Origin: Candidatus Tectimicrobiota bacterium | GTDB lineage: Bacteria; JACPSX01 | Direction of reading: 5' to 3' | Assembly (NCBI GenBank): GCA_016193065.1 | Contig: JACPSX010000176.1 | Span: 1-16,239 of the forward strand | Length of the DNA stretch: 16,239 nucleotides | Shown here: one piece after another, positions 1 to 7,697 of the stretch | Layout of the letters: each line of letters starts with the position of its first letter | How positions within the stretch are numbered: position 1 is the stretch's first letter | The notes under the pieces: generated by a model | Databases searched by the model: none | What the model saw: only the letters and a program-made list of their open reading frames with translations | What the model was told of the DNA's origin: nothing | Translations under genes and position numbers: made by a program

Positions 1-69
1 GGTCCGCTGCGGGAGGTGTGCAGCGAAGGGCGGGAAGAGGCCCCTTTCCTCGGACGCTACAAAAACTAG
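1..69 (+). CDS. 3' end of an unidentified upstream gene (partial)
   Basis: Frame 1 is open from the first base of the window to a TAG at 67-69, giving 22 residues that end in FLGRYKN. The charged composition (REVCSEGREE) and the position upstream of the tetR promoter fit the C-terminus of a cytoplasmic protein. Too little is present to name a family. The frame could also be open by chance, so confidence is moderate to low. Confidence 0.4.
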   Translation, partial: GPLREVCSEGREEAPFLGRYKN

Positions 70-124
70 GGGTGGGCAAGGGCGCTCTCCTCTCTTCGCG
101 TTCAGGACAAGCGAGACTTTGCGC

Positions 125-154
125 TTGACAAGAGCCCTTCGATTTGGCTTTAAT
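125..154 (+). promoter_or_regulatory. Probable sigma70-type promoter of the TetR gene
   Basis: A perfect -35 box TTGACA (125-130) is followed after 18 nt by TTTAAT (149-154), a five-of-six match to the -10 consensus. The segment is AT-rich compared with the coding DNA around it. It lies about 50 nt upstream of the regulator's start. The heptamer TATTGAA occurs twice just downstream (159-165 and 177-183), which could be part of an autoregulatory operator, but no clean palindrome was found. Confidence 0.55.
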
Positions 155-203
155 AACATATTGAATCTTATGGTTTTATTGAAAACCTGAGGAGATCGCT
201 CCG

Positions 204-836
204 GTGCCCAGTGATCAGAAGCTGGAATACATACTGAAACATGCGGCGGCTATCTTTGCGGAGAAAGGATACGATCGGGCCTCGGTCCGCGACATTTCCC
301 GGGCCACCGGGATGAGCTTGGCCGGTCTTTACTACTATTTTCGCAGCAAGGAAGAACTTCTCTATCTCATCCAGAAACACGCCTTTTCAACCGTTGTGGA
401 AGCCCTCGAGAAGGAATTGCAGACCCTGCATGATCCTGTGGAGAGGCTGTATTTCCTAATCTACAATCACTTAAGGTATTTTCTCCAGAACATGGATCAG
501 TTGAAAGTGTGCGCGCTGGAGGTCGACACCCTGAACGGCTATTTCTACGAAAAGGTGGCTGAAGTTCGCAAACGTTACTTTGAGGTAGCCCAGGGGGTCG
601 TGCAGAGCATCCTCCTTCTCCATCAGCCCTCCGAGCGCGATGCCCGTCTGGCCACCCTGCAACTCTTTGGTTCCATTAACTGGGTCTACATGTGGTATAA
701 TCCCAAAAAGGATGGTGGGGCGCGGGAGATGAGTCAGTCCATCGTTCACCTGTTTTTGTATGGGCTGATTCCGGCAGCGGGAGAACCCTCCCGGGCAGGC
801 CAGCGCGCCGGTCGCCGTTATATCGCTAAGACATAA
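204..836 (+). CDS. TetR/AcrR family transcriptional regulator
   Basis: This 210-residue protein is of normal TetR length. The N-terminal DNA-binding domain (about residues 8-55) contains the family hallmarks AAAIFAEKGYDRASVRDIS and GLYYYFRSKEELL. The C-terminal ligand domain is variable and contains NWVYMWYNP, a motif resembling TetR proteins that control fatty or aromatic acyl-CoA catabolism. The GTG start at 204 is chosen because GAGGAG sits just upstream (189-194) and the TetR domain begins right after. It is followed in the same direction by a CoA ligase gene after a 153-nt gap. The natural inference is that it represses its own gene and the ligase and/or SBP operon and is relieved by an acyl-CoA or acid; the ligand cannot be read from the sequence. 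Confidence 0.93.
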   Translation: MPSDQKLEYILKHAAAIFAEKGYDRASVRDISRATGMSLAGLYYYFRSKEELLYLIQKHAFSTVVEALEKELQTLHDPVERLYFLIYNHLRYFLQNMDQLKVCALEVDTLNGYFYEKVAEVRKRYFEVAQGVVQSILLLHQPSERDARLATLQLFGSINWVYMWYNPKKDGGAREMSQSIVHLFLYGLIPAAGEPSRAGQRAGRRYIAKT

Positions 837-989
837 GAAAGCATCAGAACATTACAGGTGGAGAGGGAACAATCTCCTGCAATTCCCGGCATGGGGACAA
901 TTCCCAGGTAGGGCGGATTGTTTTCAGGCGAGTTTCAGCCGCGGATGCCCCATCATCGCTGTTTACACTCCGCCTGAAGGGAGGGCCTC

Positions 990-2342
990 GTGAGTCTCAC
1001 TGTTTATTCTTCCAAGTCCATGAGCAGCATCTTCTGGAACGAGTTTACCGAGACCATGCCCCGTGAGCAGCTCGACGCAATTCATCTGAAGCGCATCCAA
1101 AAGATGATCCGTTATGCCTACGATCGGGTCCCCTTCTACCGAAAACTGTACCAGAAGGCCGGGCTGAAGCCTGGGGATATTCGGACGCTGGATGACTTCA
1201 ATCGTCTGGTCCCTTCTATCGACAAAAAGGACATTGTGGAAGCTCAGCAAGTCGAGCCCCCCTGGGGAGAAGCCATTGCTCTCTCGGAGGACTTTAATTT
1301 GTTTCGCTTCCAGACTTCCGGATCGACCGGGGTCCCCATGGGGATTCCGGTTTCGTACTACAGCTCACACCACTATGGTGAGCAGTGGACCTACGGCTTC
1401 TGGGGGGTTGGCATCCGTCCCCGGGACTCTTTTTATTTCGCCTTCGCCTGGGGGACTTTTATTGGTTTCTGGAGCGCTTACTGGGGGGTGCGCCGCCTGG
1501 GAGCCACGGTCTATTCGGGAGGGGGCTTTACCACCGAGATGCGTCTCAAGCAGATTCTGGAATACGAGCCCACGGTCTTGGTATGCACTCCCACCTATGC
1601 TCTCTACATGGCGGAGAAAGCCCGGGAAATGGGGATCGATTTGCCGGCCACTTCGATCAAATACACCTATCATGCCGGGGAGCCCGGTGGAAATGTACCG
1701 GCTACCCGCAGGGCCATCGAGGAAGCGTGGGGCGCGAAAACGTACGAGCTCTACGGCATCGGGGAAGTGGGGGCCATTGCTCCAGGCTGTCCCCGTCAAT
1801 TGGGCGTTCACCTGGCCGAAGACCAAGCTTATGCCACGGTCGTCAACCCGGAGACGGGCGCTCCGGTGGCCCCCGGAGAAGTGGGTGAAAATCTGGTAAC
1901 GAGCCACATTCAGTTCTCCCAACCCCTGATCAAGTACCGCTCCCACGACCTGGTGCGACCCGTGTATGACAAGTGCTCCTGCGGCCGCACCTGGCTTCTC
2001 TTCAAAGATGGGGTTCTTGGTCGCACCGACCATATGATCATCATCAAGGGGACCAACGTCTACCCGACTGCCATTGAAACTTTGCTGGGGGACGTATCCG
2101 GACTGACCGCGAACTACGAGATTCACGTGAGCAGCGGCCAGCTCAACGATGAGATCACGGCCAAGGTGGAAGCCGCTCCCGATGTTTCCGCTTCCGATTA
2201 CGCAACCTTGCAGAGGAAGGCCGAAGGAATTCTGTACGACAAGATCCTGGTGCGGATCGGCGTAGAAATTCAGAAACCCGGGGCCCTTCCCCGGTACGAA
2301 CTCAAGGCCAAACGCTTTTTCGATCATCGCGAGAAGCATTGA
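990..2342 (+). CDS. PaaK-like acyl-CoA ligase (AMP-forming, phenylacetate-CoA ligase family)
   Basis: The protein has 450 residues, close to the usual PaaK length. The expected order of adenylation motifs is present: P-loop QTSGSTGVPMG (residues 108-118), the A5-like YGIGE (255-259), YRSHD (316-320) and GRTDHMIIIKG, then a C-terminal LPRYELKAKRF whose Lys439 aligns with the lysine needed for adenylation. CSCG (329-332) is seen in part of the family. The enzyme should activate a carboxylic acid with ATP and CoA, giving acyl-CoA, AMP and PPi in the cytoplasm. The substrate is not determinable; phenylacetate is only the family prototype. GTG at 990 is preceded by GAAGGGAGGG (976-985). A small unknown gene follows after 24 nt, and a secreted solute-binding protein lies further downstream, fitting uptake plus activation of an organic acid. 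Confidence 0.9.
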   Translation: MSLTVYSSKSMSSIFWNEFTETMPREQLDAIHLKRIQKMIRYAYDRVPFYRKLYQKAGLKPGDIRTLDDFNRLVPSIDKKDIVEAQQVEPPWGEAIALSEDFNLFRFQTSGSTGVPMGIPVSYYSSHHYGEQWTYGFWGVGIRPRDSFYFAFAWGTFIGFWSAYWGVRRLGATVYSGGGFTTEMRLKQILEYEPTVLVCTPTYALYMAEKAREMGIDLPATSIKYTYHAGEPGGNVPATRRAIEEAWGAKTYELYGIGEVGAIAPGCPRQLGVHLAEDQAYATVVNPETGAPVAPGEVGENLVTSHIQFSQPLIKYRSHDLVRPVYDKCSCGRTWLLFKDGVLGRTDHMIIIKGTNVYPTAIETLLGDVSGLTANYEIHVSSGQLNDEITAKVEAAPDVSASDYATLQRKAEGILYDKILVRIGVEIQKPGALPRYELKAKRFFDHREKH

Positions 2343-2366
2343 GACGATGTTTGAGAGGAGAGCCGT

Positions 2367-2552
2367 ATGACCAGAGGGGAAATTGCTGAAAGAATCAGGG
2401 CGCTTCGTCGTGAGATCGGAGCCCTCAATCAAGACCCCTTCAGCCCGGCCGTGGAACGCTCCCTGTTCCTGGCGGACATGTACATGCACATGGCTCTGGG
2501 ACACCTGGGCGAGGTTGAAGAGGTCACCCCGGAACTAAAGGAGGAAAGCTAG
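2367..2552 (+). CDS. 61-residue protein of unknown function
   Basis: I do not recognise this protein. It begins MTRGEIAERIRALRREIGAL, predicted to be a charged helix, followed by NQDPFSPAVERS and a Met-rich helix LFLADMYMHMALGHLG, with an acidic tail. There are no cysteines, signal peptide or membrane segment. The ribosome-binding site AGAGGAG (2354-2360) has good spacing to the ATG, and the gene starts 24 nt after the ligase stop, so it is very likely co-transcribed with it. It may be a small accessory or subunit of the ligase or of a following enzyme; this is inference from position only. Its stop (TAG 2550-2552) overlaps a second well-placed start. Confidence 0.7.
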   Translation: MTRGEIAERIRALRREIGALNQDPFSPAVERSLFLADMYMHMALGHLGEVEEVTPELKEES

Positions 2553-2767
2553 TGCAGTTCCAGCTTCTTCTCCTTCAATACGAGGCAGCCGTCAAATTGT
2601 CGCGTCACCGTACTCCGTCGTTCGTCCCGATGAGCTGGGACGGTTCTGGTTTAGGCGGCCTGTCGGTGGCAAACGAGCTTGATGGAAACGGTCGTGGCAA
2701 GTCGTGCAGCGGGCTACAGAAAGGAAGGAGGTTGACAAGATGCGAAGAAAAGGTTCTGTCTGGATGA
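2552..2767 (+). pseudogene. Well-initiated short ORF, possibly a remnant of a deleted enzyme gene
   Basis: A near-perfect Shine-Dalgarno AAGGAGG (2538-2544) sits 7 nt before GTG 2552, which overlaps the previous stop by one base. This is the layout of a genuine operon gene. The reading frame nevertheless gives only 71 residues and becomes unlike protein (Gly/Ser/Arg-rich) after about residue 20, running past the start of the downstream SBP gene at 2740. The first residues (VQFQLLLLQYEAAV) loosely resemble the beginning of enoyl-CoA hydratase-type proteins, which would suit a CoA-ligase operon, but that match is weak. The best reading is a true translation start whose gene was largely deleted or frameshifted. 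A leader peptide is the alternative. Confidence 0.3.
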
Positions 2768-4014
2768 CTATGCTGGGTATCATGAGCTCCCTGGTGCTCA
2801 TTGCAGCGGTGGTTATGGCCCCGGGAGTGGAGGCTGCTCCTGCCAAAAAAGAAGCCGCCAGGGGGCCGGTCAAGGTGGGGTATCTGACCCCTCTTTCCGG
2901 AGTGTACGCCGGTCCCGGTGGGGACCAGAGGGACGGGTTCCTTCTCTACTGGGAGCAAGTTGGAAACAAGGTGGGCGACCGCCCTGTAGAGGTTCTCGTG
3001 GAGGATAAGGGAAGTAACAAGCCGGATGAAGCGCTCACCAAGGCGAGAAAGCTGATGGAGCGGGATAAGGTGCATATCCTGGCGGGCATCATCTCCAGCG
3101 GAGTTGCCTACGCGCTGAGAGATTTCGTCAATGCTCAAAAGGTTCCGTTTATCGTGACCAACGCCGGGGCCGACGGCCTGACCCAGAAGCAGCGCAGCCC
3201 CTACATTTTCCGCTCTGCTTTTGCCAACAGCGATTCTTCCCATCCTCTGGGAGAGTGGGCTTACAAGCAGGGGTACCGCAGGGCTGTCATCCTGGCTGCC
3301 GACTACTCGGCAGGATACGAGCAGATCGGTGGTTTTATTCGCACTTTCACGGAAGCCGGCGGGCAAATTGTGCAGGAAATCTATCCTCCCCTGGGAACGA
3401 CCGATTATGCCCCTTACCTGGCCCAGATCAAGCGGGATGCCGATGTGGTAGCTGTCTTCTTTGCCGGCGCGGACGCGCTGCGCTTCGTGCAGCAGTACGG
3501 CGAGTACGGCCTCAAGGGAGCACTTCCGCTGATCGGGAAAGGCTACTTGGTGGACGAAGTCATTCTCCCCAAGCAGGGCGATGCTGCCGTGGGCATCGTG
3601 ACTGCTCTGCACTGGAGCTACGTCCTGAATACACCGGAGAACAAAGCTTTCATCCAGGCCTACGAGGCCAAGTACAAGCGGCCTCCTACTTCCTACGCAG
3701 AGCAGGGGTACGTGGGGGCCCAGATGCTTGTCAAAGCTCTGGAAGCGGTCAAGGGGAACGTCGAAAACAAACAGGCTTTTCTCAACGCCCTGAAAAAAGT
3801 CGAGCTAAACGCCCCGCGGGGCAAATTCCGCCTGGATGCTTACGGAAACCCCATCCACAGCGTCTACATCCGGAGAGTAGAAAAGGTCGGAGACAAATTG
3901 CAAAATACGGTGATAGACACCTATCCGTCCGTGGGCCAGTTCTGGAAGTGGAGCCCCGAGAAGTACATGGCCCTGTCGGATTATGACAAGATGAAGGGCA
4001 AGTGGGTCAAGTAA
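2740..4014 (+). CDS. Liv-type ABC transporter periplasmic substrate-binding protein (first copy)
   Basis: The start is taken at ATG 2740 because GGAAGGAGG lies just upstream (2723-2731) and the protein then begins with a classical signal peptide: MRRK, a hydrophobic stretch, and VEA-AP as the likely cleavage site near residue 28. An in-frame GTG 12 codons upstream lacks this logic. The mature part is a type I periplasmic binding fold of the LivK/peripla_BP_6 family (KVGYLTPLSGVYAGPG, then ARKLMERDKVHILAG, DYSAGYEQ, AEQGYVGAQ). With 424 residues it has normal length. It should deliver a solute to a LivHMGF permease. It is clearly paralogous to the product of 7698-8921 (about half identical by eye). 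Its ligand may be a branched-chain amino acid or an organic/aromatic acid; linkage to the CoA ligase favours the latter. Confidence 0.92.
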   Translation: MRRKGSVWMTMLGIMSSLVLIAAVVMAPGVEAAPAKKEAARGPVKVGYLTPLSGVYAGPGGDQRDGFLLYWEQVGNKVGDRPVEVLVEDKGSNKPDEALTKARKLMERDKVHILAGIISSGVAYALRDFVNAQKVPFIVTNAGADGLTQKQRSPYIFRSAFANSDSSHPLGEWAYKQGYRRAVILAADYSAGYEQIGGFIRTFTEAGGQIVQEIYPPLGTTDYAPYLAQIKRDADVVAVFFAGADALRFVQQYGEYGLKGALPLIGKGYLVDEVILPKQGDAAVGIVTALHWSYVLNTPENKAFIQAYEAKYKRPPTSYAEQGYVGAQMLVKALEAVKGNVENKQAFLNALKKVELNAPRGKFRLDAYGNPIHSVYIRRVEKVGDKLQNTVIDTYPSVGQFWKWSPEKYMALSDYDKMKGKWVK

Positions 4015-4070
4015 GGCAAACTCTTGAAAACTATTCAGAGAGCGTTTTAAGAAAGGGCACTATGAACTAC

Positions 4071-4216
4071 AGGCGGCTCAAAAGTGTTCCGCACCCAGAG
4101 GGTACCCGAGGCGGCAAGAAGCGAGGAGTGAGGCGTACGTGGTAGGTACGCGCCAGCGACGAGCGACGTAGCCAACAACGCACACCCACAGGGTACCCGG
4201 CATTTTTCAGCCGCCT
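4071..4216. repeat. Palindromic intergenic repeat between convergent operons
   Basis: Outer arms AGGCGGCTCAAAAGTG (4071-4086) and CATTTTTCAGCCGCCT (4201-4216) are inverted copies matching at 14 of 16 positions. Inside them, two direct copies of CACCCA-(G/C)-AGGGTACCCG lie at about 4092-4109 and 4184-4200. A central hairpin GCGTAC-GTGGTAG-GTACGC (4133-4151) is flanked by AGCGAGGAGTGAG and the tandem AGCGACGAGCGACG. The element fills the space between the SBP gene stop (4014) and the livF stop (4218), both pointing into it. It could act as a bidirectional terminator or mRNA-end structure, or be a non-autonomous REP/MITE-like repeat. No protein is encoded in it. Confidence 0.65.
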
Positions 4217-4217
4217 G

Positions 4218-4826
4218 TTAAACGCCCAAGTAGCGGGACTTCACCTCCGCGTTTTTCCACAACTCCTGAGGGGAGGATTGGTAGACAATCCTCCCCTTGC
4301 TCATGATGTACACGTAATCCGCGTGTTTTAAGGCGAAAGCCAGGTTCTGCTCGATCAGCAGAATCGATAGGCCGTGTTCCTTGATCTGCTCGATCAGACG
4401 GCCCATTTCCCGCACAATTAACGGGGCAAGACCCTCCGTGGGTTCGTCCATCAGCAGGCACTGGGGGTTTCCCATGAGAGCTCGCCCGCTGGCCAGCATC
4501 TGTTGTTCCCCTCCGCTCAATTTGCTCCCCCGATGCCGTATCCGTTCTTTGAGCACGGGGAAGAGCGTGAACAGCTTTTCCATGGTCCAGGACTGGGCGG
4601 CATCCTTTGCCTGCGGGCGCGTGGCGATTTGCACGTTCTCCCTGACGCTGAGGGAGGGAAACCGCCGGGGGGGCGTAAAGCCAATAATGGAACGGATGAG
4701 CGTGGTTTTCCCCACGCCGTTTCGGCCCAGGAGGGCGGCAACGCTGCCGACTCCAACTTTCAGGGAAGTTCCCTGCAGAACGTAGCTATCTCCATAGTAG
4801 GTATGAATATCCTGAACCTCAAGCAT
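4218..4826 (-). CDS. livF: LivF-like ABC transporter ATP-binding protein with an internal deletion
   Basis: The protein keeps Walker A GRNGVGKTT (34-42), the ABC signature LSGGEQQML, Walker B LLMDEPTEGL and the switch region LLIEQN, and ends in the family-typical SRYLGV. It is only 202 residues where LivF proteins have about 233-240. The gap is precise: GFTPPR (49-54) runs straight into RFPSLSVREN (55-64), so roughly 33 residues that normally carry the beta hairpin and the Q-loop-equivalent VPEGR segment are absent. The frame is preserved. The start is 5 nt after the livG stop, so it is the last gene of the SBP2-livHMGF operon. Without the Q-loop region ATP hydrolysis or coupling is likely impaired. 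A sequencing or assembly collapse is the other explanation. Confidence 0.88.
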   Translation of the reverse strand: MLEVQDIHTYYGDSYVLQGTSLKVGVGSVAALLGRNGVGKTTLIRSIIGFTPPRRFPSLSVRENVQIATRPQAKDAAQSWTMEKLFTLFPVLKERIRHRGSKLSGGEQQMLASGRALMGNPQCLLMDEPTEGLAPLIVREMGRLIEQIKEHGLSILLIEQNLAFALKHADYVYIMSKGRIVYQSSPQELWKNAEVKSRYLGV

Positions 4827-4831
4827 TCCTT

Positions 4832-5578
4832 TTACTCCCCCCCCAGATAGATCTCCGTCACTCTCGGGTCATCCTTGATCTCGCTTACACTCCCCTCAGC
4901 TAGGAGAGAACCGAAGTGCAAAACGCTGACCCGATCGGCCAGGGCAAAAGCCACGTCCATATCGTGCTCGATGAGGGCTATGGTTATATTGCTGTCGAGC
5001 TTGCGGATTGCTTCTGTTACAGTGCTGGTCTCTGCCGGTGAGAGTCCGGAGGTAGGTTCGTCCAAGAGGAGAAGCCTGGGATTTCCGGCCAGTGCCAAAA
5101 TAATCTCCACCTGGCGCTGATCCCCGTGAGAGAGATTGCGGGCCAGTTCTCCGGCCTTTTCTCGCATTCCCCACTCTTCCAGAAGTTCGTATGTTCTCTT
5201 CTCCAAATGACGGTAAAAAGAAACCGGCCGCAGCGCGGAGTACTTGGCGGTGTCCAGGGCCTGGACCGCCAGAAGCACATTCTCAAATAAGCTCAGGTTG
5301 GGAAAGAGGTTGGTGATCTGAAAGGTGCGCGCAAGCCCCAGAGCGGCCCGGCGGTGCGGGGAAACCCGGGTCACTTCCTTGCCGAAAAGATAAATCTCTC
5401 CCGAGGAAGGGGAAAAGGCCCCGCTGATGAGGTTAAATAGAGTGGTTTTGCCGGCGCCGTTGGGGCCGATGATAGCGCGCCGCTCCCCAGGCTCCAGGGC
5501 AAGACTCAGGTCGTTGACGGCCTGCAAACCGCCGAAATTCTTACATAATTTCTTTACAAGGAGGTTGGGAGAGCTCAT
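4832..5578 (-). CDS. livG: LivG-like ABC transporter ATP-binding protein
   Basis: At 248 residues this is a full-length LivG-type ATPase. Visible motifs are Walker A GPNGAGKTT (38-46), Q-loop ARTFQITNLF, signature NLSHGDQRQVEI (the usual LSYG is LSHG here), Walker B LLLLDEPTSGLSP and the H-loop IEHDMDVAF. It powers the liv-type importer on the cytoplasmic face of the membrane together with the LivF partner. Its start codon overlaps the livM stop by 4 nt (ATGA, 5575-5578), implying translational coupling. Nothing looks truncated, in contrast with the neighbouring livF. Confidence 0.95.
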   Translation of the reverse strand: MSSPNLLVKKLCKNFGGLQAVNDLSLALEPGERRAIIGPNGAGKTTLFNLISGAFSPSSGEIYLFGKEVTRVSPHRRAALGLARTFQITNLFPNLSLFENVLLAVQALDTAKYSALRPVSFYRHLEKRTYELLEEWGMREKAGELARNLSHGDQRQVEIILALAGNPRLLLLDEPTSGLSPAETSTVTEAIRKLDSNITIALIEHDMDVAFALADRVSVLHFGSLLAEGSVSEIKDDPRVTEIYLGGE

Positions 5579-6522
5579 GTGCTTACCGATCGTCGCAGCT
5601 TCGACTTCAGAGTGCCAATGATGCCTGCAGGGGCGAACAGAACCACGGCCACGTAAATCGCGCCCAGGATAAGTAGCCAGCGTTCGGTCTGGGCACTGAT
5701 AAGGTTCTCCAGAAGCACAATAACCCCGGCTCCCAGGGCAGGTCCGAGCAGGGTTCCGGCTCCTCCCAAAATCACCATGAGCAAAACCTTGGCCGACAGC
5801 ACGATGCTTAAGTCAGCGGGGCTTACAAAGCCGTTGTAAAAGGTAAATAACATGCCTGCCACACCGCCGAAGATGGCGGCAATGATGAAAGCCAGGTACT
5901 TGTAGAGCCAGACGTTGTATCCCAGGGCTCTCATGCGGGTTTCGCTTTCCCGAATTCCTCTCAGGGCATGCCCGAAGGGGGAACGGATAAAAATCGAAAG
6001 GACGATGACCACCAGGACAAACAACACCAGGGCAAAGTAGTAGAAGTTCGTCGTGTTCCACAAAGAGAAGGGGATCCCCAGGCTCGGGCGGGGGACTCCC
6101 GGCAGGCCGTCATCTCCCCCGGTCAAGGAGCGCCACTTGAAGGCAATTCCCCACAGAACTTGGGCCAAAGCCAGTGTGATCATGAGGAAATAGGCGCCGT
6201 GTGTGCGTATGGCCAGGAGACCGAAAATGGCGCTGATGGTAATTGCGGTTCCCAGGCCGGATCCCACCACCAAGCCGAAGTGTTTCGTGACCTTGAGAGA
6301 CAGAAGCCCGACCGTGTAGCCGGAAACCCCGAAATAGGCCGCGTGTCCCAGGGAAGGCAGACCCGTATGTCCCAGCAGGATATCCAGGCTCATGGCAAAT
6401 ATCCCGTAGATCATCATCTGGGTGACGAGGCCCACGTAGTACTGGGACAGCACCAGCGGCAATAGGGATAGAACAGCCAGCAGAGCCAGTGCCGTAACAA
6501 TTCGCAGAGGTCGCATTGTCAT
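5575..6522 (-). CDS. livM: LivM-like branched-chain amino acid-type ABC transporter permease
   Basis: This 315-residue polytopic membrane protein has LivM hallmarks: an N-terminal segment MSLDILLGHTGLPSLGHAAY, the motif GGDDGLPGVPRP, SPFGHALRGIRESETRMRALGY (the cytoplasmic loop that contacts the ATPase), and a C-terminal GGAGTLLGPALGAGV. Many hydrophobic segments are visible along its length. It forms the membrane channel with LivH. It is 4-nt overlapped with both neighbours (livH at 6519-6522, livG at 5575-5578), so the permease and ATPase genes form one tightly coupled unit. The length is normal for the family. Confidence 0.95.
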   Translation of the reverse strand: MTMRPLRIVTALALLAVLSLLPLVLSQYYVGLVTQMMIYGIFAMSLDILLGHTGLPSLGHAAYFGVSGYTVGLLSLKVTKHFGLVVGSGLGTAITISAIFGLLAIRTHGAYFLMITLALAQVLWGIAFKWRSLTGGDDGLPGVPRPSLGIPFSLWNTTNFYYFALVLFVLVVIVLSIFIRSPFGHALRGIRESETRMRALGYNVWLYKYLAFIIAAIFGGVAGMLFTFYNGFVSPADLSIVLSAKVLLMVILGGAGTLLGPALGAGVIVLLENLISAQTERWLLILGAIYVAVVLFAPAGIIGTLKSKLRRSVST

Positions 6523-7373
6523 CCTTTGCCAAACAGACCCGTGGGCTTGACGGCCAAAATGATCGCCATGGGCGCGAAGATCGTGAACAGGGAAAACTCG
6601 GGAAATAGGGCCTTCCCGAAGTTGTCCAGGAGGCCCACAATGAGGCTTCCCACGAAGGCCCCTTTGAGGCTTCCGAGACCGCCGATGATGACGACCACAA
6701 AGGCAAGCAATAAAATTTCAAAGTCCACCCCGGGATAGACGCCCACAAAGGGTCCCCCGATGACCCCAGCGAGGGCGGCCAGGGTTGCCCCTATGCCAAA
6801 GACGATAGTGAACAGGAAAGGCATGTTGATCCCAAGACCGCGAGTCATCTCTTCATCGTCAACCCCGGCCCGGATGATTGCTCCGATGGCCGTTTTTTCC
6901 TGGAGGACCCAAAGAGCTAGAGCAACGAGAAACCCTACTCCGATGACAAAGATGCGGTAACTGGGGATCACGATGTTGCCGAACCGGTAAGACTCTTCAA
7001 ACAGAGAGGGCTTTGGAAGCGCCTGGGGATTCCCTCCCCAAATCCAGAGAGCCACATCGGCAATAATGAAGAGAAACCCGAAAGTGAGCAGAACCTGGGC
7101 CAGCTCGTTCTTGTAGAAGCGGCTCAAGAAGAAGCGCTGCATGATAATGCCTACAATGACCACCACCGCAACAGCGCCCACAATGGCAAGCAAGAAGCTG
7201 TTTGTCTTCTTGATGACCGCCAAGCCCACGTAGGCTCCCAGTAAATAATAGGAGCCGTGAGCGAGGTTGATGATCCCCATGAGCCCGAAGATGAGGGAGA
7301 GACCTGCGGCCAGCAGGAACAAAAGCATGGCAAAGGAGAGGCCGTTAAAGGTCTGGACAAGCCAAAATGTCAT
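6519..7373 (-). CDS. livH: LivH-like branched-chain amino acid-type ABC transporter permease
   Basis: This 284-residue membrane protein is of normal LivH length. It begins with a hydrophobic stretch and the family motif GLMGIINLAHGSYYLLGAYVG, has the coupling loop AIIRAGVDDEEMTRGLGIN, and ends with the conserved FVVVIIGGLGSLKGAFVGSLIVG. With LivM it makes the transmembrane pore of the importer. The ATG at 7373 gives the expected N-terminus although no strong ribosome-binding site precedes it. The gene lies 324 nt downstream of the SBP gene on the same strand, with a probable terminator in that gap. Confidence 0.95.
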   Translation of the reverse strand: MTFWLVQTFNGLSFAMLLFLLAAGLSLIFGLMGIINLAHGSYYLLGAYVGLAVIKKTNSFLLAIVGAVAVVVIVGIIMQRFFLSRFYKNELAQVLLTFGFLFIIADVALWIWGGNPQALPKPSLFEESYRFGNIVIPSYRIFVIGVGFLVALALWVLQEKTAIGAIIRAGVDDEEMTRGLGINMPFLFTIVFGIGATLAALAGVIGGPFVGVYPGVDFEILLLAFVVVIIGGLGSLKGAFVGSLIVGLLDNFGKALFPEFSLFTIFAPMAIILAVKPTGLFGKG

Positions 7374-7697
7374 GTGCGCTTGCTTTCAGAATGCGTGAAT
7401 GAACAAGGGCCGACCTTTGGCCCCCGTGCATCCGAGTTGGCAAACAAAAAGCTCCCTTGGGTTTGCCTGCAAAGCTCCCAACTGCTTCTTCCTCAAGGTT
7501 TTAAAAAAACCGGACCTGGGTTCCGTCCCGGTGATTCAGGAAGAAAACAGGACAGTTCCCCATCCTGCGAAGGGTTTCGCCCTCAATCTCCGGCCTTCAC
7601 CTGTATGAAACCGAGTTCACTGTAACCCGGCTAGACTACCAAAATCAGAGTCGACGATCAACCCCTCATTCCGGATCGCGGAAAAAAAACAGGACCT
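7374..7697 (-). other. 324-nt spacer between the SBP gene and livH
   Basis: No convincing gene is present. The one long frame that crosses it on the + strand starts inside livH and has no family-like sequence. The spacer holds a likely minus-strand terminator (7503-7531), a small GC hairpin GGGCC/GGCCC (7407-7411 and 7419-7423) just ahead of livH, and two copies of a short AAAAAAAC(C/A)GGACCT element (near 7503 and 7682). A promoter for livHMGF could be here, but no good -35/-10 pair was recognised. Confidence 0.5.
7503..7531 (-). terminator. Probable intrinsic terminator downstream of the SBP gene
   Basis: Read on the minus strand, CCGGGAC (7531-7525) can pair with GTCCGG (7515-7510) with a single bulged G, around a 9-nt loop, and is followed directly by seven T (7509-7503). 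It lies between the SBP stop and livH. Partial termination here would give more binding protein than permease, a common arrangement in ABC importer operons. The stem is short and bulged, so strength is uncertain. Confidence 0.5.

Noticed and set aside
1365-2504. 379-codon open frame on the minus strand across the CoA ligase gene
   Set aside because: It is antisense to a clearly conserved PaaK-like protein, has no family-like sequence or ribosome-binding logic, and long antisense frames are common in GC-rich coding DNA.
2605-3612. 335-codon minus-strand frame opposite the first SBP gene
   Set aside because: Antisense to a well-supported secreted SBP; no recognisable protein features.
4071-4216. 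CRISPR array or integration site
   Set aside because: Only two inner direct copies and one inverted pair, without regular spacers, tRNA or integrase nearby.
7257-7625. 122-codon plus-strand frame across the livH start and spacer
   Set aside because: Begins inside livH, low-complexity polar sequence, no ribosome-binding site; treated as non-coding spacer.
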